Origin: Streptomyces muensis
GTDB lineage: Bacteria; Actinomycetota; Actinomycetes; Streptomycetales; Streptomycetaceae
Length of the DNA stretch: 36,992 nucleotides
Direction of reading: 5' to 3'
Assembly: GCF_021474425.1 (NCBI RefSeq)
Contig: NZ_JAKEIP010000065.1
Coordinates: 1 to 36,992, forward strand
Shown: one piece after another, positions 28,152-36,253 of the stretch
Numbering within the stretch: the first letter of the stretch is position 1
How the letters are laid out: the number at the start of each line of letters is the position of its first letter
The notes under the pieces: generated by a model
Told to the model about the DNA's origin: nothing
What the model saw: the letters and a program-made list of their open reading frames with translations, nothing else
The model's database searches: none
Position numbers and translations under genes: made by a program

Positions 28152-29228
28152 ATGACTGCCACGCCCTCCGCTACGCGCGTAGACGCCGATGTGATCCGCC
28201 GCCTGCCCAAGGCCGTCCTGCACGACCACCTCGACGGCGGCCTGCGTCCCGCCACCGTGGTCGAGCTCGCGGCCGAGGTCGGCCACACCCTGCCCACCAC
28301 CGACCCGGACGAGCTCGCGGCCTGGTACTTCGAGGCCGCGAACTCCGGTGACCTGGTCCGCTACATCGCCACCTTCGAGCACACCCTCGCCGTGCTGCAG
28401 AGCCGGGAGGGCCTGCTGCGCGCCGCCGAGGAGTACGTCCTCGACCTGGCGGCCGACGGCGTCGTGTACGGCGAGGTGCGTTACGCCCCGGAGCTGAACA
28501 CCAACGGCGGGCTGAGCCTCGCCGAGGTCGTCGAGACGGTCCAGGAGGGTCTCGCGGCCGGTATGGCGAAGGCCGCGGCCGCCGGCACCCCGGTCCGGGT
28601 CGGCACGCTGCTGTGCGGGATGCGGATGTTCGACCGGGTGCGTGAGGCCGCCGATCTCGCCGTGGCCTTCCGGGACGCCGGGGTCGTCGGCTTCGACATA
28701 GCCGGTGCCGAGGCCGGCTTCCCCGCCGCCGACCACCTGGACGCCTTCGAGCACCTGCGCCGCGAGAGCGTGCCGTTCACCATCCACGCCGGTGAGGCCG
28801 ACGGCCTGTCCAGCATCCACCAGGCCCTCCAGATCTGCGGCGCCCAGCGCATCGGCCATGGCGTGCGCATCACCGACGACATCGTGGACGGTAAGCTCGG
28901 CCGCCTGGCCGGCTGGGTGCGCGACCGTCGTATCGCGCTGGAGATGTGCCCGACGTCCAACCTCCAGACCGGCGCCGCCACCTCCATCGCCGAGCACCCG
29001 ATCACCGCGCTGAAGGACCTCGGCTTCCGCGTCACCCTCAACACCGACAACCGGCTGGTGTCGGGGACGACGATGACGCGCGAGATGTCGCTGCTGGTCG
29101 AGGAGGCCGGCTGGACGGTCGAGGACCTGCGCACGGTCACGGTGAACGCCCTGAAGAGTGCGTTCATCCCGTTCGACGAGCGCAAGGCCCTCATCGAGGA
29201 CGTCGTCCTGCCCGGCTACGCGCTCTGA
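28152..29228 (+). CDS. add: Adenosine deaminase
   Basis: 358 residues from the ATG at 28152, with AAGGAAAG ten bases upstream. It converts adenosine and deoxyadenosine to inosines in purine salvage in the cytosol. All zinc/catalytic motifs are present: LHDHLDGGLRP (HxH), FTIHAGEADG (His and catalytic Glu), RIGHGVR, MCPTSNLQTGA and VTLNTDNRLVSGTTM (metal Asp); the last is TDN rather than the usual TDDP, a variant found in bacterial members. GFDIAGAEAGFP, the substrate-proximal loop, is intact. Its length is normal. It overlaps the convergent DinB gene by 13 bases at the 3' end. Streptomyces often carries more than one copy. Confidence 0.95.
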   Translation: MTATPSATRVDADVIRRLPKAVLHDHLDGGLRPATVVELAAEVGHTLPTTDPDELAAWYFEAANSGDLVRYIATFEHTLAVLQSREGLLRAAEEYVLDLAADGVVYGEVRYAPELNTNGGLSLAEVVETVQEGLAAGMAKAAAAGTPVRVGTLLCGMRMFDRVREAADLAVAFRDAGVVGFDIAGAEAGFPAADHLDAFEHLRRESVPFTIHAGEADGLSSIHQALQICGAQRIGHGVRITDDIVDGKLGRLAGWVRDRRIALEMCPTSNLQTGAATSIAEHPITALKDLGFRVTLNTDNRLVSGTTMTREMSLLVEEAGWTVEDLRTVTVNALKSAFIPFDERKALIEDVVLPGYAL

Positions 29229-29725
29229 AGCAGCCCGCGCACATAGGCGGCCTGTCCGACGTGCTGGAGATCGTCGGACAGGACGCTGACCAGCCGTACG
29301 CCCAGGGTCACCGGTGGATCCCAGCGGTCGTCCACGACGCGCTCCAGATCCTTGGCGGCCACCTCGCGCAGGGCTCCCAGGGTCTGGGCGTGCACGGCGT
29401 CGTAGTAGCCGGTGAGCAGGTCGCCGGAGTCGACACGGACCTTGGCGACCTTGGCGGCGGTGTGGCCGTAGCCGGTGTCGTGGCGGGGCAGGTCGAGACC
29501 GAAGGTCTTCTGGAAGTCCTGGGTCAGCCAGACCTGGTCGAGATCGAAGGCGTCGGCGATGTGGTCGTCCTGGACCCGGGTGAGATGCCAGACCAGCCAG
29601 GCGACGGAGTTGGCGTCGGGGGAGGGGCGGGTGACGAGGTCGTCCGGGTCCAAGCCCTCGACCGCGGCGTGGACCTCTTCCTGGATGCGGTTGTAACCGT
29701 CGATGAGGATGTCCTTCGCATGCAT
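29216..29725 (-). CDS. DinB/DUF664-family protein, possible mycothiol-dependent enzyme
   Basis: 169 residues from the ATG at 29725 (an alternative at 29743 adds six). The four-helix DinB fold is recognisable: ILIDGYNRIQEEVHAAVEGL, SVAWLVWHLTRVQDDHIADA with the conserved metal His in WHL, YYDAVHAQTLGALREVA, and the C-terminal VSVLSDDLQHVGQAAYVRGL with the second His (LQHVGQ). DinB-like proteins are metal-dependent thiol S-transferases, with mycothiol as the likely cofactor in actinomycetes; here the partner is unknown. It converges on adenosine deaminase with a 13-base overlap of coding sequence. Confidence 0.82.
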   Translation of the reverse strand: MHAKDILIDGYNRIQEEVHAAVEGLDPDDLVTRPSPDANSVAWLVWHLTRVQDDHIADAFDLDQVWLTQDFQKTFGLDLPRHDTGYGHTAAKVAKVRVDSGDLLTGYYDAVHAQTLGALREVAAKDLERVVDDRWDPPVTLGVRLVSVLSDDLQHVGQAAYVRGLLQSA

Positions 29726-29775
29726 GGCTCCACCATCGCGCAAAGCCGTCCGTCACGCGCCCTTCGCACCGGCCG

Positions 29776-30666
29776 TCACGCCGCGCCGTCCGTCTCCAGC
29801 AGCGCCATCAGCGCCCGCGCCGCCGGGCTCGTGGCCTGCGGGGGCGGCAGCAGGGCGACCGTCTCGTAGACGGTCTCGCCGGTGACCTTCACCGGCAGCG
29901 CGGTCAGTGAGCCGCGCTTGTGCCGGAAGTGGCGCGGTACGACGGCGATGCCGAGATCCTCGTCCACCAGGTCCAGGAGGCTGTGCACGTCGTTGACCTC
30001 CAGCGCGACGGACCGCCGTACGCCCGCCGCCGCGAAGACTGCGTCGGTGGTGCGGCGCGGCCCCCAGTCCGGGTGGAAGTCGACGAAGACCTCACCGCCC
30101 AGCTCCTCCGGGGTGACGGCGGCGCCGGCCTCGGCGAGCCGGTGGCTGGGGTGACACAGGACGGTCATCGGCTCGCCGGTCAGCGGTACGACCCGCAGCT
30201 GGTCGGTGTCCTCCTGCGCCGCGCGCACGGCGAAGGCCAGATCGAGGCGTCCGGCCGCGACCTCCTCGGCGAGCGCTCCCGAGCCCGCCTGGCGCAGGCA
30301 GATCTCCACGTCCGGATGTTGCCGCCGGAAGGCCGCGAGCAGCCCGGCCACATGCACCCCGGCGATGCACTGCTCGGACCCGATCGCGAGCATGCCGCGC
30401 AACACGCCCTGCACGGCGGCCACCGCCTCGTGGGCGGCCCGCACCTGCGCCAGGATCCGTTCCGCCTCGCACAGCAGGGCGCGCCCGGCCGGGGTGAGGG
30501 TCACCCTGCGGGTCGTCCGTACGAACAGCGGGGTCTGCAACTCCCGCTCCAGGGCCCGGATCGAGGCCGACAGGCCCGACTGGGACACCATGAGGCGCTC
30601 GGCCGCGCGGGTGAAGTGCTGGTCCTCGGCGACCGCCACGAAGTGCTGGAGATGGCGCAGTTCCAT
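29776..30666 (-). CDS. LysR-family transcriptional regulator
   Basis: 296 residues from the ATG at 30666. N-terminal winged HTH: MELRHLQHFVAVAEDQHFTR, AERLMVSQSGLSASIRALE (recognition helix) and TPLFVRTTRRVTLTPAG. The effector domain (about 90-296) has MLAIGSEQCIAGVHVAG, VEICLRQAGSGALAEEV, GRLDLAFAV and LGIAVVPRHF. LTTRs commonly control the divergent gene, here an aldo/keto reductase starting 137 bases away. No ribosome binding site is seen before this ATG, so a leaderless transcript is possible. Confidence 0.93.
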   Translation of the reverse strand: MELRHLQHFVAVAEDQHFTRAAERLMVSQSGLSASIRALERELQTPLFVRTTRRVTLTPAGRALLCEAERILAQVRAAHEAVAAVQGVLRGMLAIGSEQCIAGVHVAGLLAAFRRQHPDVEICLRQAGSGALAEEVAAGRLDLAFAVRAAQEDTDQLRVVPLTGEPMTVLCHPSHRLAEAGAAVTPEELGGEVFVDFHPDWGPRRTTDAVFAAAGVRRSVALEVNDVHSLLDLVDEDLGIAVVPRHFRHKRGSLTALPVKVTGETVYETVALLPPPQATSPAARALMALLETDGAA

Positions 30667-30750
30667 GATTGAGCAGCGTAGCCGCTGAATCCCATCTGAT
30701 TTACCTGTTGGACCACTGCCCGCAGGTCGCGACAGCATGGGAGGCGACTG

Positions 30751-30778
30751 GAACACCGGCTTCTCGGAGCCGGTGTTC
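30751..30778. other. Strong hairpin in the leader of the aldo/keto reductase gene
   Basis: GAACACCGGCT (30751-30761) and AGCCGGTGTTC (30768-30778) form a perfect 11-bp stem with a 6-base loop, ending 26 bases before the TTG start at 30804. It could be an attenuator, an operator for a dimeric protein, or the terminator of a short transcript from the LysR/AKR intergenic region. Confidence 0.65.
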
Positions 30779-30803
30779 GTGTGCCAACCCCTCTGGAGTC
30801 GCG

Positions 30804-31799
30804 TTGTACACCGCACACCCCGACCGCTACGCGGACATGCCCTACCGGCGCACCGGACGCAGTGGCCTCAAACTCCCCGCGCTGTCCCTGGGCCTGTGGC
30901 ACAACTTCGGCCCGGCGGACCGCTCGGTCGAGCACCAGCGGGCCATCCTGCGCCGCGCCTTCGACCTGGGCGTCACCCACTTCGACCTGGCCAACAACTA
31001 CGGCCCGCCGCCCGGGGCCGCCGAGTCGGCGTTCGGTGAGGCGCTGAAGGCGGACTTCGCGCCGTACCGCGACGAGCTGATCATCTCGACGAAGGCCGGC
31101 TATCTGATGTGGCCCGGCCCGTACGGCGAGTGGGGCTCCCGCAAGTACCTGCTGTCCTCACTCGACCAGAGCCTGAAGCGGATGGGCCTGGACTACGTCG
31201 ACATCTTCTACTCGCACCGCCCCGACCCGGACACTCCGCTGGAGGAGACGATGGGCGCCCTGCACTCGGCGGTGCAGCAGGGCAAGGCACTGTATGTCGG
31301 CATCTCCAACTACTCGGCCGAGCAGACCCGGGAAGCCGCCCGCATCCTGGGCGAACTGGGCACCCCGCTGCTCATCCACCAGCCCGCCTACTCGATGCTG
31401 AACCGCCGCCCGGAGGACGAGGGGCTCCTCGACGCCCTGGACGAGCTCCAGGTCGGCTCGATCGTCTTCTCCCCGCTGGCGCAGGGCCAGCTCACCTCCC
31501 GCTACCTCGACGGCATCCCGAAGGACTCGCGGGCCGCGAGCGGCAGCCCGTTCCTGAACGCCGACGCGATCACCGAGGAGCTGCTGGGCAAGCTGCGTGC
31601 CCTGAACGAGATCGCGGGGTCCCGGGGGCAGACGCTGGCCCAGCTGGCCCTGGCCTGGGTGCTGCGCGGCGGCCGGGTGACCTCGGCGCTCGTCGGCGCG
31701 AGCAGCGCGCAGCAGATCGAGGACAGCGTCGCCGCCACCCGCAACCTCGACTTCGACGCCGAGGAACTGGCCCGGATCGACGAGATCCTCAAGGGCTGA
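30804..31799 (+). CDS. Aldo/keto reductase, YghZ/Gpr-like (L-glyceraldehyde 3-phosphate reductase group)
   Basis: 331 residues from a TTG at 30804 (LYTAHPDRYADMPYRRTG), which has GGAG six bases upstream and sits where relatives start with MYTAHPDRY. The tetrad is complete: FDLANNYGPPPGAAESAFG (Asp, Tyr), ISTKAGYLMWPGPYG (Lys) and DIFYSHRPDP (His). C-terminal SALVGASSAQQIEDSV binds NADPH. GLWHNFG, YGEWGSRKYLLSSLDQSL and YSMLNR are typical of the YghZ/AKR14 subgroup, which reduces methylglyoxal and L-glyceraldehyde 3-phosphate. It is divergent from the LysR gene, which may regulate it. Its stop overlaps the convergent DUF1905 gene by 11 bases. Confidence 0.92.
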   Translation: MYTAHPDRYADMPYRRTGRSGLKLPALSLGLWHNFGPADRSVEHQRAILRRAFDLGVTHFDLANNYGPPPGAAESAFGEALKADFAPYRDELIISTKAGYLMWPGPYGEWGSRKYLLSSLDQSLKRMGLDYVDIFYSHRPDPDTPLEETMGALHSAVQQGKALYVGISNYSAEQTREAARILGELGTPLLIHQPAYSMLNRRPEDEGLLDALDELQVGSIVFSPLAQGQLTSRYLDGIPKDSRAASGSPFLNADAITEELLGKLRALNEIAGSRGQTLAQLALAWVLRGGRVTSALVGASSAQQIEDSVAATRNLDFDAEELARIDEILKG

Positions 31800-32076
31800 G
31801 CCGCTCCGTCAGGCGCACGGTCACCGAGTCGCCCTCCTGCTTCCCGATGGCCTTGCGCACCTCGGCCTTCACGGGAAGCTTGTGGGTGCCGTCCCCGAGA
31901 GCCATGAACGAACTCCGGAACGGATGTCCGTCGACCGTCCCGCGGACCTTGACCAGTCCGCGGGTACCGAAGAAGTCCACGGACTCCGGCCAGACGACAT
32001 AGGTCCAGCCGCCCTCGCTGGGGCTCTTGAGCAGGACGGCGGTGAACTCGGCGTTCACCTGGGTGTTCGTGGTCAT
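31789..32076 (-). CDS. DUF1905-domain protein
   Basis: 95 residues from the ATG at 32076 with GGAG seven bases upstream; the frame to 32145 lacks a site. The whole protein is one DUF1905 domain: EFTAVLLKSPSEGGWTYVVW, VDFFGTRGLVKVRGTVDGHP, LGDGTHKLPVKAEVRKAIG and GDSVTVRLTERL. The small beta-barrel resembles AbrB/SpoVT-like folds and is often fused to YdeI-like domains. The function is unknown. It is followed upstream on the same strand by the SnoaL-like gene (72-base gap), so the two may be transcribed together. Confidence 0.85.
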   Translation of the reverse strand: MTTNTQVNAEFTAVLLKSPSEGGWTYVVWPESVDFFGTRGLVKVRGTVDGHPFRSSFMALGDGTHKLPVKAEVRKAIGKQEGDSVTVRLTERLSP

Positions 32077-32148
32077 CGCTGCGCTCCGTTCGCGGCGGTC
32101 CGCACCGCCTTCAGTGGTCGGACCGCCGCGACGGACAGAACTCATCGC

Positions 32149-32532
32149 TCACGTCTCGGCGGGCACCCGGTCCAGGAAGCCCAGGACGGACATGATCCGT
32201 CCCTCGGCGTCCAGCGTGATCACGTCGGACCCCGCGACCGGCGCCGCGCCGTCGGCCTCCCGCACCAGTTCCCAGGAGAAGCGCGCCGTGTCGTGGTGGC
32301 CGTCCACGGATCCGGTCCGCCGGAAGACGAACCCGGGGAACTGCGCCTGCGCCGCCGCGACGACGGCCACGATCCCCTCGTGTCCGCGGACGTCGGCCAG
32401 CGGATCGGTGTACCCGCCGTGCGGGGCCCACGCGGTGGCGACGGCGTGGGCCAGCGCACCGGGCTCGCGGGCGTTCCAGGCCTCGAAGTAGCGGGTGACG
32501 GCGATGTCGTAGCGGTCGGTGGACGCGGGCAT
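32149..32532 (-). CDS. SnoaL-like / NTF2-fold protein
   Basis: 127 residues; GGAGG lies ten bases before the ATG. The NTF2-like cone fold is shown by VTRYFEAWNAREPGALAHAV, WAPHGGYTDPLADVRGHEGI, FRRTGSVDGHHDTARFSWEL and the terminal SDVITLDAEGRIMSVLGFLD. The Tyr-Asp-Asp and His residues around the cavity are consistent with a small-molecule binding or isomerase function, as in SnoaL-type polyketide cyclases, but there is no polyketide cluster here; most such stand-alone proteins are uncharacterised. Confidence 0.85.
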   Translation of the reverse strand: MPASTDRYDIAVTRYFEAWNAREPGALAHAVATAWAPHGGYTDPLADVRGHEGIVAVVAAAQAQFPGFVFRRTGSVDGHHDTARFSWELVREADGAAPVAGSDVITLDAEGRIMSVLGFLDRVPAET

Positions 32533-32880
32533 GGGCGATCAGCCTCCAACGAGGTCGTCATTGCTGGTCGGAACCGGGATCCCGCCTCTCGGCGACCCGG
32601 TACCGCAACGATGCCCGCCCGTCGCGGAAAGCTCGATTACTCCCGAGGTAATGCCCCGGTCACACCCCGATTTGACGTGTACCCGCCGTATTTCGGCCAA
32701 CACTGACTGTGAATATGCCAGGAGACTGGCCGGAAAGTCGTGGTGACAGTGTTTCAGTAGTGAACATACTCACTACGAGGGTGCCTCACATGGGGCGACG
32801 GCGCCCTTACGCACCGCTCACGAGCCGCAGCGAAAGCGAGGACCGCCGACAGGCGAACACGGCAACACGGGGGAGGCAAC
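32533..32880. other. 348-bp intergenic region, AT-richer, with two regulatory motifs
   Basis: This divergent spacer separates the SnoaL-like gene from the TTA-containing unknown gene. It holds GATTACTCCCGAGGTAAT (32635-32652), an inverted repeat with ATTAC/GTAAT arms similar to the motif upstream of the sphingomyelinase gene, and the promoter/operator at 32743-32776. The last 100 bases before the GTG start form a leader with no clear hairpin. Confidence 0.55.
32743..32776 (+). promoter_or_regulatory. Promoter overlapped by an AGTGA-N6-TCACT inverted repeat
   Basis: GTGACA (32743-32748, five of six with TTGACA) and CATACT (32765-32770, four of six with TATAAT) are 16 bases apart. GTAGTGA (32757-32763) and TCACTAC (32770-32776) are perfect 7-bp arms separated by six bases and cover the -10 box. 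The core AGTGA...TCACT resembles the BldD consensus AGTGA(n)TCACC, although spacing varies between reports. A repressor here would block the gene at 32881. Confidence 0.55.
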
Positions 32881-33291
32881 GTGCACGACGAGTTCCTGTG
32901 CCATGTCACCGCATACGGCGTCTGCGGCGGCCGGCGCATCGGTGTACCCCTGGGAACGTACCGGGCGCCCACCCTGGCCCTCGCGCTGTGGTGGTTACGG
33001 GACCGGGCCTCCTGGATCGCCGAGCGATTAGACCCGCGACCGGACGCCGAGCACTTCCCGCCGAGTGCGCTCGTCCCGGTCGCCGACAATGTGCCCGACG
33101 TACCGGCCGTGCTGCGGACCTGGTGCGGTGACCCGGACCAACAGGAGCTGGTGGCCGACGAGTTGGCGGCCGGGCGGCTGGTGCGGATCGCCGTGAGTGA
33201 CGAGACCACCGAGTACGAACTGCTCGCCGAGTCGGTGGACGCCCTGCGGATGCAACGGACCATTCCGGCGCTGGTCGTACCCGTCGGCTAG
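32881..33291 (+). CDS. Unknown 136-residue protein with two TTA codons
   Basis: A GTG at 32881 has GGGGGAGG four bases upstream. The protein is acidic and soluble, with no signal peptide or membrane helix: LCHVTAYGVCGGRRIGVPLG, TLALALWWLRDRASWIAERL, LVADELAAGRLVRIAVSDE, YELLAESVDALRMQR. I recognise no family. Codons 39 (32995-32997) and 50 (33028-33030) are TTA, the codon that needs the bldA tRNA, so translation should be restricted to late or developmental stages. With the operator-covered promoter this points to a tightly controlled developmental gene. The FHA-ABC gene begins 61 bases downstream on the same strand. Confidence 0.7.
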   Translation: MHDEFLCHVTAYGVCGGRRIGVPLGTYRAPTLALALWWLRDRASWIAERLDPRPDAEHFPPSALVPVADNVPDVPAVLRTWCGDPDQQELVADELAAGRLVRIAVSDETTEYELLAESVDALRMQRTIPALVVPVG

Positions 33292-33352
33292 AGCCGATGG
33301 GCGGACCCGGAGCAAGCAGGCGCATATCCGTACAGATCGATAGAATCATGGC

Positions 33353-35698
33353 ATGGCGGAGCGACCAGCCGCACCGACCGCGCCTGTACTCGTCCTGGAG
33401 ACCGAGTCGGGATCCACCGTGATGACCCCGGGCCGTGACTACCACGTCGGACGTGACCCCCTCAGCGACATCGTCATCGACGACGCCCGTGTCTCCTGGC
33501 ACCACGCGGTGCTGCGCCCCGACGTCGACCACTGGACCCTCGCCGACGAGAACAGCACCAACGGCACCTATACCGAGGGCCACCGCATCCGCGAACGGGA
33601 CGTCGGCCCCGGCACCGTCATCCGCTTCGGCAACCCCTCCGACGGCCCCCGCGCGGTCCTGCTCGACCGCACCCCTGCCGTCGGCGCGGCGAACCGCCCC
33701 TCGGCGGTCTCCATGCCGAGCCTCACAGGCACCTTCCGCCGGCCCACCACCGTCCGGCCGCTGCCCGCCCGCGCCGTCCGCATCGGCCGCGCCGCCGACA
33801 ACGACCTGGTCATCGACGACCTGATCGTCTCCCGCCACCACGCCGAGCTGCGCGCCCTGCCCGACGGCACATACGAGATCGTCGACCTGGGCAGCCACAA
33901 CGGCACCTACCTCAACGGCGGTCCCGTCACCAGCGCCCCGGTCGGCGTCGGTGACATCGTCGGCATCGGCCACTCCGCGTTCTGCCTGGTCGGGGAGGAA
34001 CTCCAGGAGTACGTCGACACCGGCGAGGTCTCCCTGGAGGTGCAGGACCTCGCGGTCGCCGTCGACCACGGCCGCAAGCTCCTCCTCGACAACGTCTCCT
34101 TCCCGGTCGGAGAGAAGTGCCTGCTCGCCGTCGTCGGCCCGAGCGGCGCCGGAAAGTCCACACTGCTGGGCGCCCTCACCGGCCAGCGCCCCGCCGACCA
34201 CGGCACCGTCCTCTACGACGGCCGCGACCTCTACCACGACTACGCCGAGCTGCGTCAGCGCATCGGCCTGGTCCCGCAGGACGACATCCTGCACGCCCAG
34301 CTCACCGTCCGCAGCGCCCTGTCCTACGCCGCCGAGCTGCGCTTCCCGCAGGACACCGCCAAGGCCGAGCGCCGGGCCCGGATCGAGGAGGTCATCCACG
34401 AGCTGGGCCTGGAGCAGCGCGCCGACCAGCCCGTGCACAGCCTGTCGGGCGGCCAGCGCAAGCGGGTCAGCGTCGCCCTCGAGCTGCTGACCAAGCCGTC
34501 GCTGCTGTTCCTGGACGAGCCGACCTCCGGTCTCGACCCCGGCATGGACCGCTCGGTGATGCACATGCTGCGCGGCCTGGCCGACGACGGCCGTACTGTC
34601 ATCGTCGTCACCCACAGCGTGCTCAGCCTCGACGTCTGCGACCGGCTCCTCGTCCTCGCGCCGGGCGGACGGATCGCCTACTACGGGCCGCCCGAGGAGA
34701 CCCTGCTCTTCTTCGGTTTCGAGCACTGGCCGGAGGCCTTCGAGGCCTTCGAACGCGACCAGGAACGCGACTGGGCGGGCGACTACCGCGCCTCGATCTA
34801 CCACCGGCAGTACATCGCCGACGCCACCGCACAGCCCCGGCAGCCCCGCACCGGCCCGGTCCTCATCACCCCGCCGCCCCGGCCGCGCAGCCGCCGCGCC
34901 CAGCTCGGCACCCTGATCCGCCGCTACGCCACCGCCCTGGCCGCCGACCGCACCTTCCTCGCCATCATGATCGCCCTGCCGTTCGTGATGGGGGCGATGA
35001 CCCGCGCCCTGGCGGGTGGCAGCCTGACCCGGGACAAGGCGACGAGCGCGCTGCTGATCCTGTGCGTCGGCGGTGTCCTCACCGGCGCAGCCAACGCGGT
35101 ACGCGAACTCGTCAAGGAGCGCGTCATCTACCAGCGCGAGCGGGCCGTCGGCCTGCCCAGATCTGCGTACCTGATGTCCAAGGTGGTGGTCCTGGGGACG
35201 ATCACCGTGCTCCAGGCCGTCGTGCTGACCCTGGTCGCGCTGCTCGGCGTCGACCTCCACGCGCCCGGCGGCGAAGGCGTGTTGATGCCGCCCCTTGTCG
35301 AGATCACCGTCGCCGTCGCCCTGCTGTCCTTCACGGCGATGATGCTCGGCCTGGTCGTCTCCGCGCTGGTGCGCAAGGAGGAGGTGACCATGCCGCTGCT
35401 GGTGCTGCTCGCCATCGTCCAGGTCGTCTTCTGCGGCGCCCTGCTGAAGCTCGACGGCGTCCCCGGCCTGGAGCAGCTGTCCTGGCTGGTGCCCTCCCGG
35501 TGGGCGTTCGGCGCGATGGCCGGCACCGTCGACCTGGCCCGGATCGCGCCCGGGGACCTGACCGGCGATCCGCTGTTCGAGCACTCGGCCGGGGTGTGGC
35601 TGCTCAACGTCGGCATGCTCGTCGTGCTCTCCCTCCTCTTCGGCTTTCTCGTCTCCCGGCTGCTGCGCCGCCGCGAACCCGTCGTGATGCGGAAGTAG
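33353..35698 (+). CDS. Double-FHA ABC transporter (ABCG-type half transporter, Rv1747-like)
   Basis: 781 residues. FHA1 (about 12-105: HVGRDPLSDIVIDDARVSWHH, ENSTNGTY) and FHA2 (about 138-215: RIGRAADNDLVIDDLIVSRHH, SHNGTYLNG) both keep the Arg/Ser/His/Asn phosphothreonine-binding residues. The ABC domain (about 227-450) has VGPSGAGKST, LSGGQRKRV, LLFLDEPTSGLDP and VTH. An ABC-2 membrane domain (about 520-770) has six helices. Mycobacterium tuberculosis Rv1747 has the same build, and its FHA domains are phosphorylated by the kinase PknF. Here a kinase gene lies two genes downstream. TAGAAT at 33341-33346 is a good -10 seven bases from the ATG, so the mRNA may be leaderless. Confidence 0.93.
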   Translation: MAERPAAPTAPVLVLETESGSTVMTPGRDYHVGRDPLSDIVIDDARVSWHHAVLRPDVDHWTLADENSTNGTYTEGHRIRERDVGPGTVIRFGNPSDGPRAVLLDRTPAVGAANRPSAVSMPSLTGTFRRPTTVRPLPARAVRIGRAADNDLVIDDLIVSRHHAELRALPDGTYEIVDLGSHNGTYLNGGPVTSAPVGVGDIVGIGHSAFCLVGEELQEYVDTGEVSLEVQDLAVAVDHGRKLLLDNVSFPVGEKCLLAVVGPSGAGKSTLLGALTGQRPADHGTVLYDGRDLYHDYAELRQRIGLVPQDDILHAQLTVRSALSYAAELRFPQDTAKAERRARIEEVIHELGLEQRADQPVHSLSGGQRKRVSVALELLTKPSLLFLDEPTSGLDPGMDRSVMHMLRGLADDGRTVIVVTHSVLSLDVCDRLLVLAPGGRIAYYGPPEETLLFFGFEHWPEAFEAFERDQERDWAGDYRASIYHRQYIADATAQPRQPRTGPVLITPPPRPRSRRAQLGTLIRRYATALAADRTFLAIMIALPFVMGAMTRALAGGSLTRDKATSALLILCVGGVLTGAANAVRELVKERVIYQRERAVGLPRSAYLMSKVVVLGTITVLQAVVLTLVALLGVDLHAPGGEGVLMPPLVEITVAVALLSFTAMMLGLVVSALVRKEEVTMPLLVLLAIVQVVFCGALLKLDGVPGLEQLSWLVPSRWAFGAMAGTVDLARIAPGDLTGDPLFEHSAGVWLLNVGMLVVLSLLFGFLVSRLLRRREPVVMRK

Positions 35699-35707
35699 GC
35701 GCACACG

Positions 35708-36253
35708 ATGGCTTCCCCCGGCTTCCGGCCCACCCACGTGGTCCCCCAGCGCGGCATGCCCGCCTGGGAGGAGCCCGACCCCGCCCGGCCCACCGTGCCC
35801 CTCGACGCGTTCCTGCCGGTCCAGCTCGTCGAACGGCGCGGTGACTGGGGTCGTGTCCTGTGCGCCAACGGCTGGTCGGCCTGGGTCGACGGCCGCTTCC
35901 TGGTCGCCGTGCCCCAGGACCCGCCCACCGCCGACGACGCCCCCGTCACCCGCACGGCCGATCCGCGCCCGCTGCTGACCCGCGTCGAGCGGGTGCTGGC
36001 CGACTACCGGTCCGCGCTGGAGGACATGGCGTCCGGCGGCCTGGACGGCGAGTCCTTCCGCGCCCGCACGTCGGGACTGCGGATCGGCGCGGTCGTCGAC
36101 GGGGAGTCCATGTGGCTGTACGACGCCGAGCAGGGGCGGTGGGAGTACGTGGACGGCACCCGCTTGACCACCTACGCCACGGACGACGGCCCCCGCGCCG
36201 CCGCCGACCCCGGCCATGCCCCGACCAGGGTCGTGACGCCCGATGGCCCGTGA
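35708..36253 (+). CDS. Unknown small protein with SH3-like N-terminus, between FHA-ABC and kinase genes
   Basis: 181 residues, nine bases after the FHA-ABC stop and overlapping the kinase start by 11 bases, so the three genes form an operon with coupled translation. Residues about 10-70 look like a small beta-barrel of SH3 type (HVVPQRGMPAWEEPDP, DAFLPVQLVERRGDWGRVLC, NGWSAWVDGRFLVAVP). The C-terminal part is helical and then beta (LTRVERVLADYRSALEDMAS, MWLYDAEQGRWEYVDG). There is no signal peptide. Its position suggests an adaptor or regulator of the transporter/kinase pair. Confidence 0.75.
   Translation: MASPGFRPTHVVPQRGMPAWEEPDPARPTVPLDAFLPVQLVERRGDWGRVLCANGWSAWVDGRFLVAVPQDPPTADDAPVTRTADPRPLLTRVERVLADYRSALEDMASGGLDGESFRARTSGLRIGAVVDGESMWLYDAEQGRWEYVDGTRLTTYATDDGPRAAADPGHAPTRVVTPDGP

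Noticed and set aside
28134..29756. 540-codon minus-strand frame across adenosine deaminase
   Set aside because: Shadow of add; the real minus-strand gene here is the shorter DinB protein in a different frame.
32149..32532. Polyketide cyclase from a biosynthetic cluster
   Set aside because: The SnoaL-like fold is common in stand-alone proteins, and no polyketide synthase or tailoring genes are in the window.
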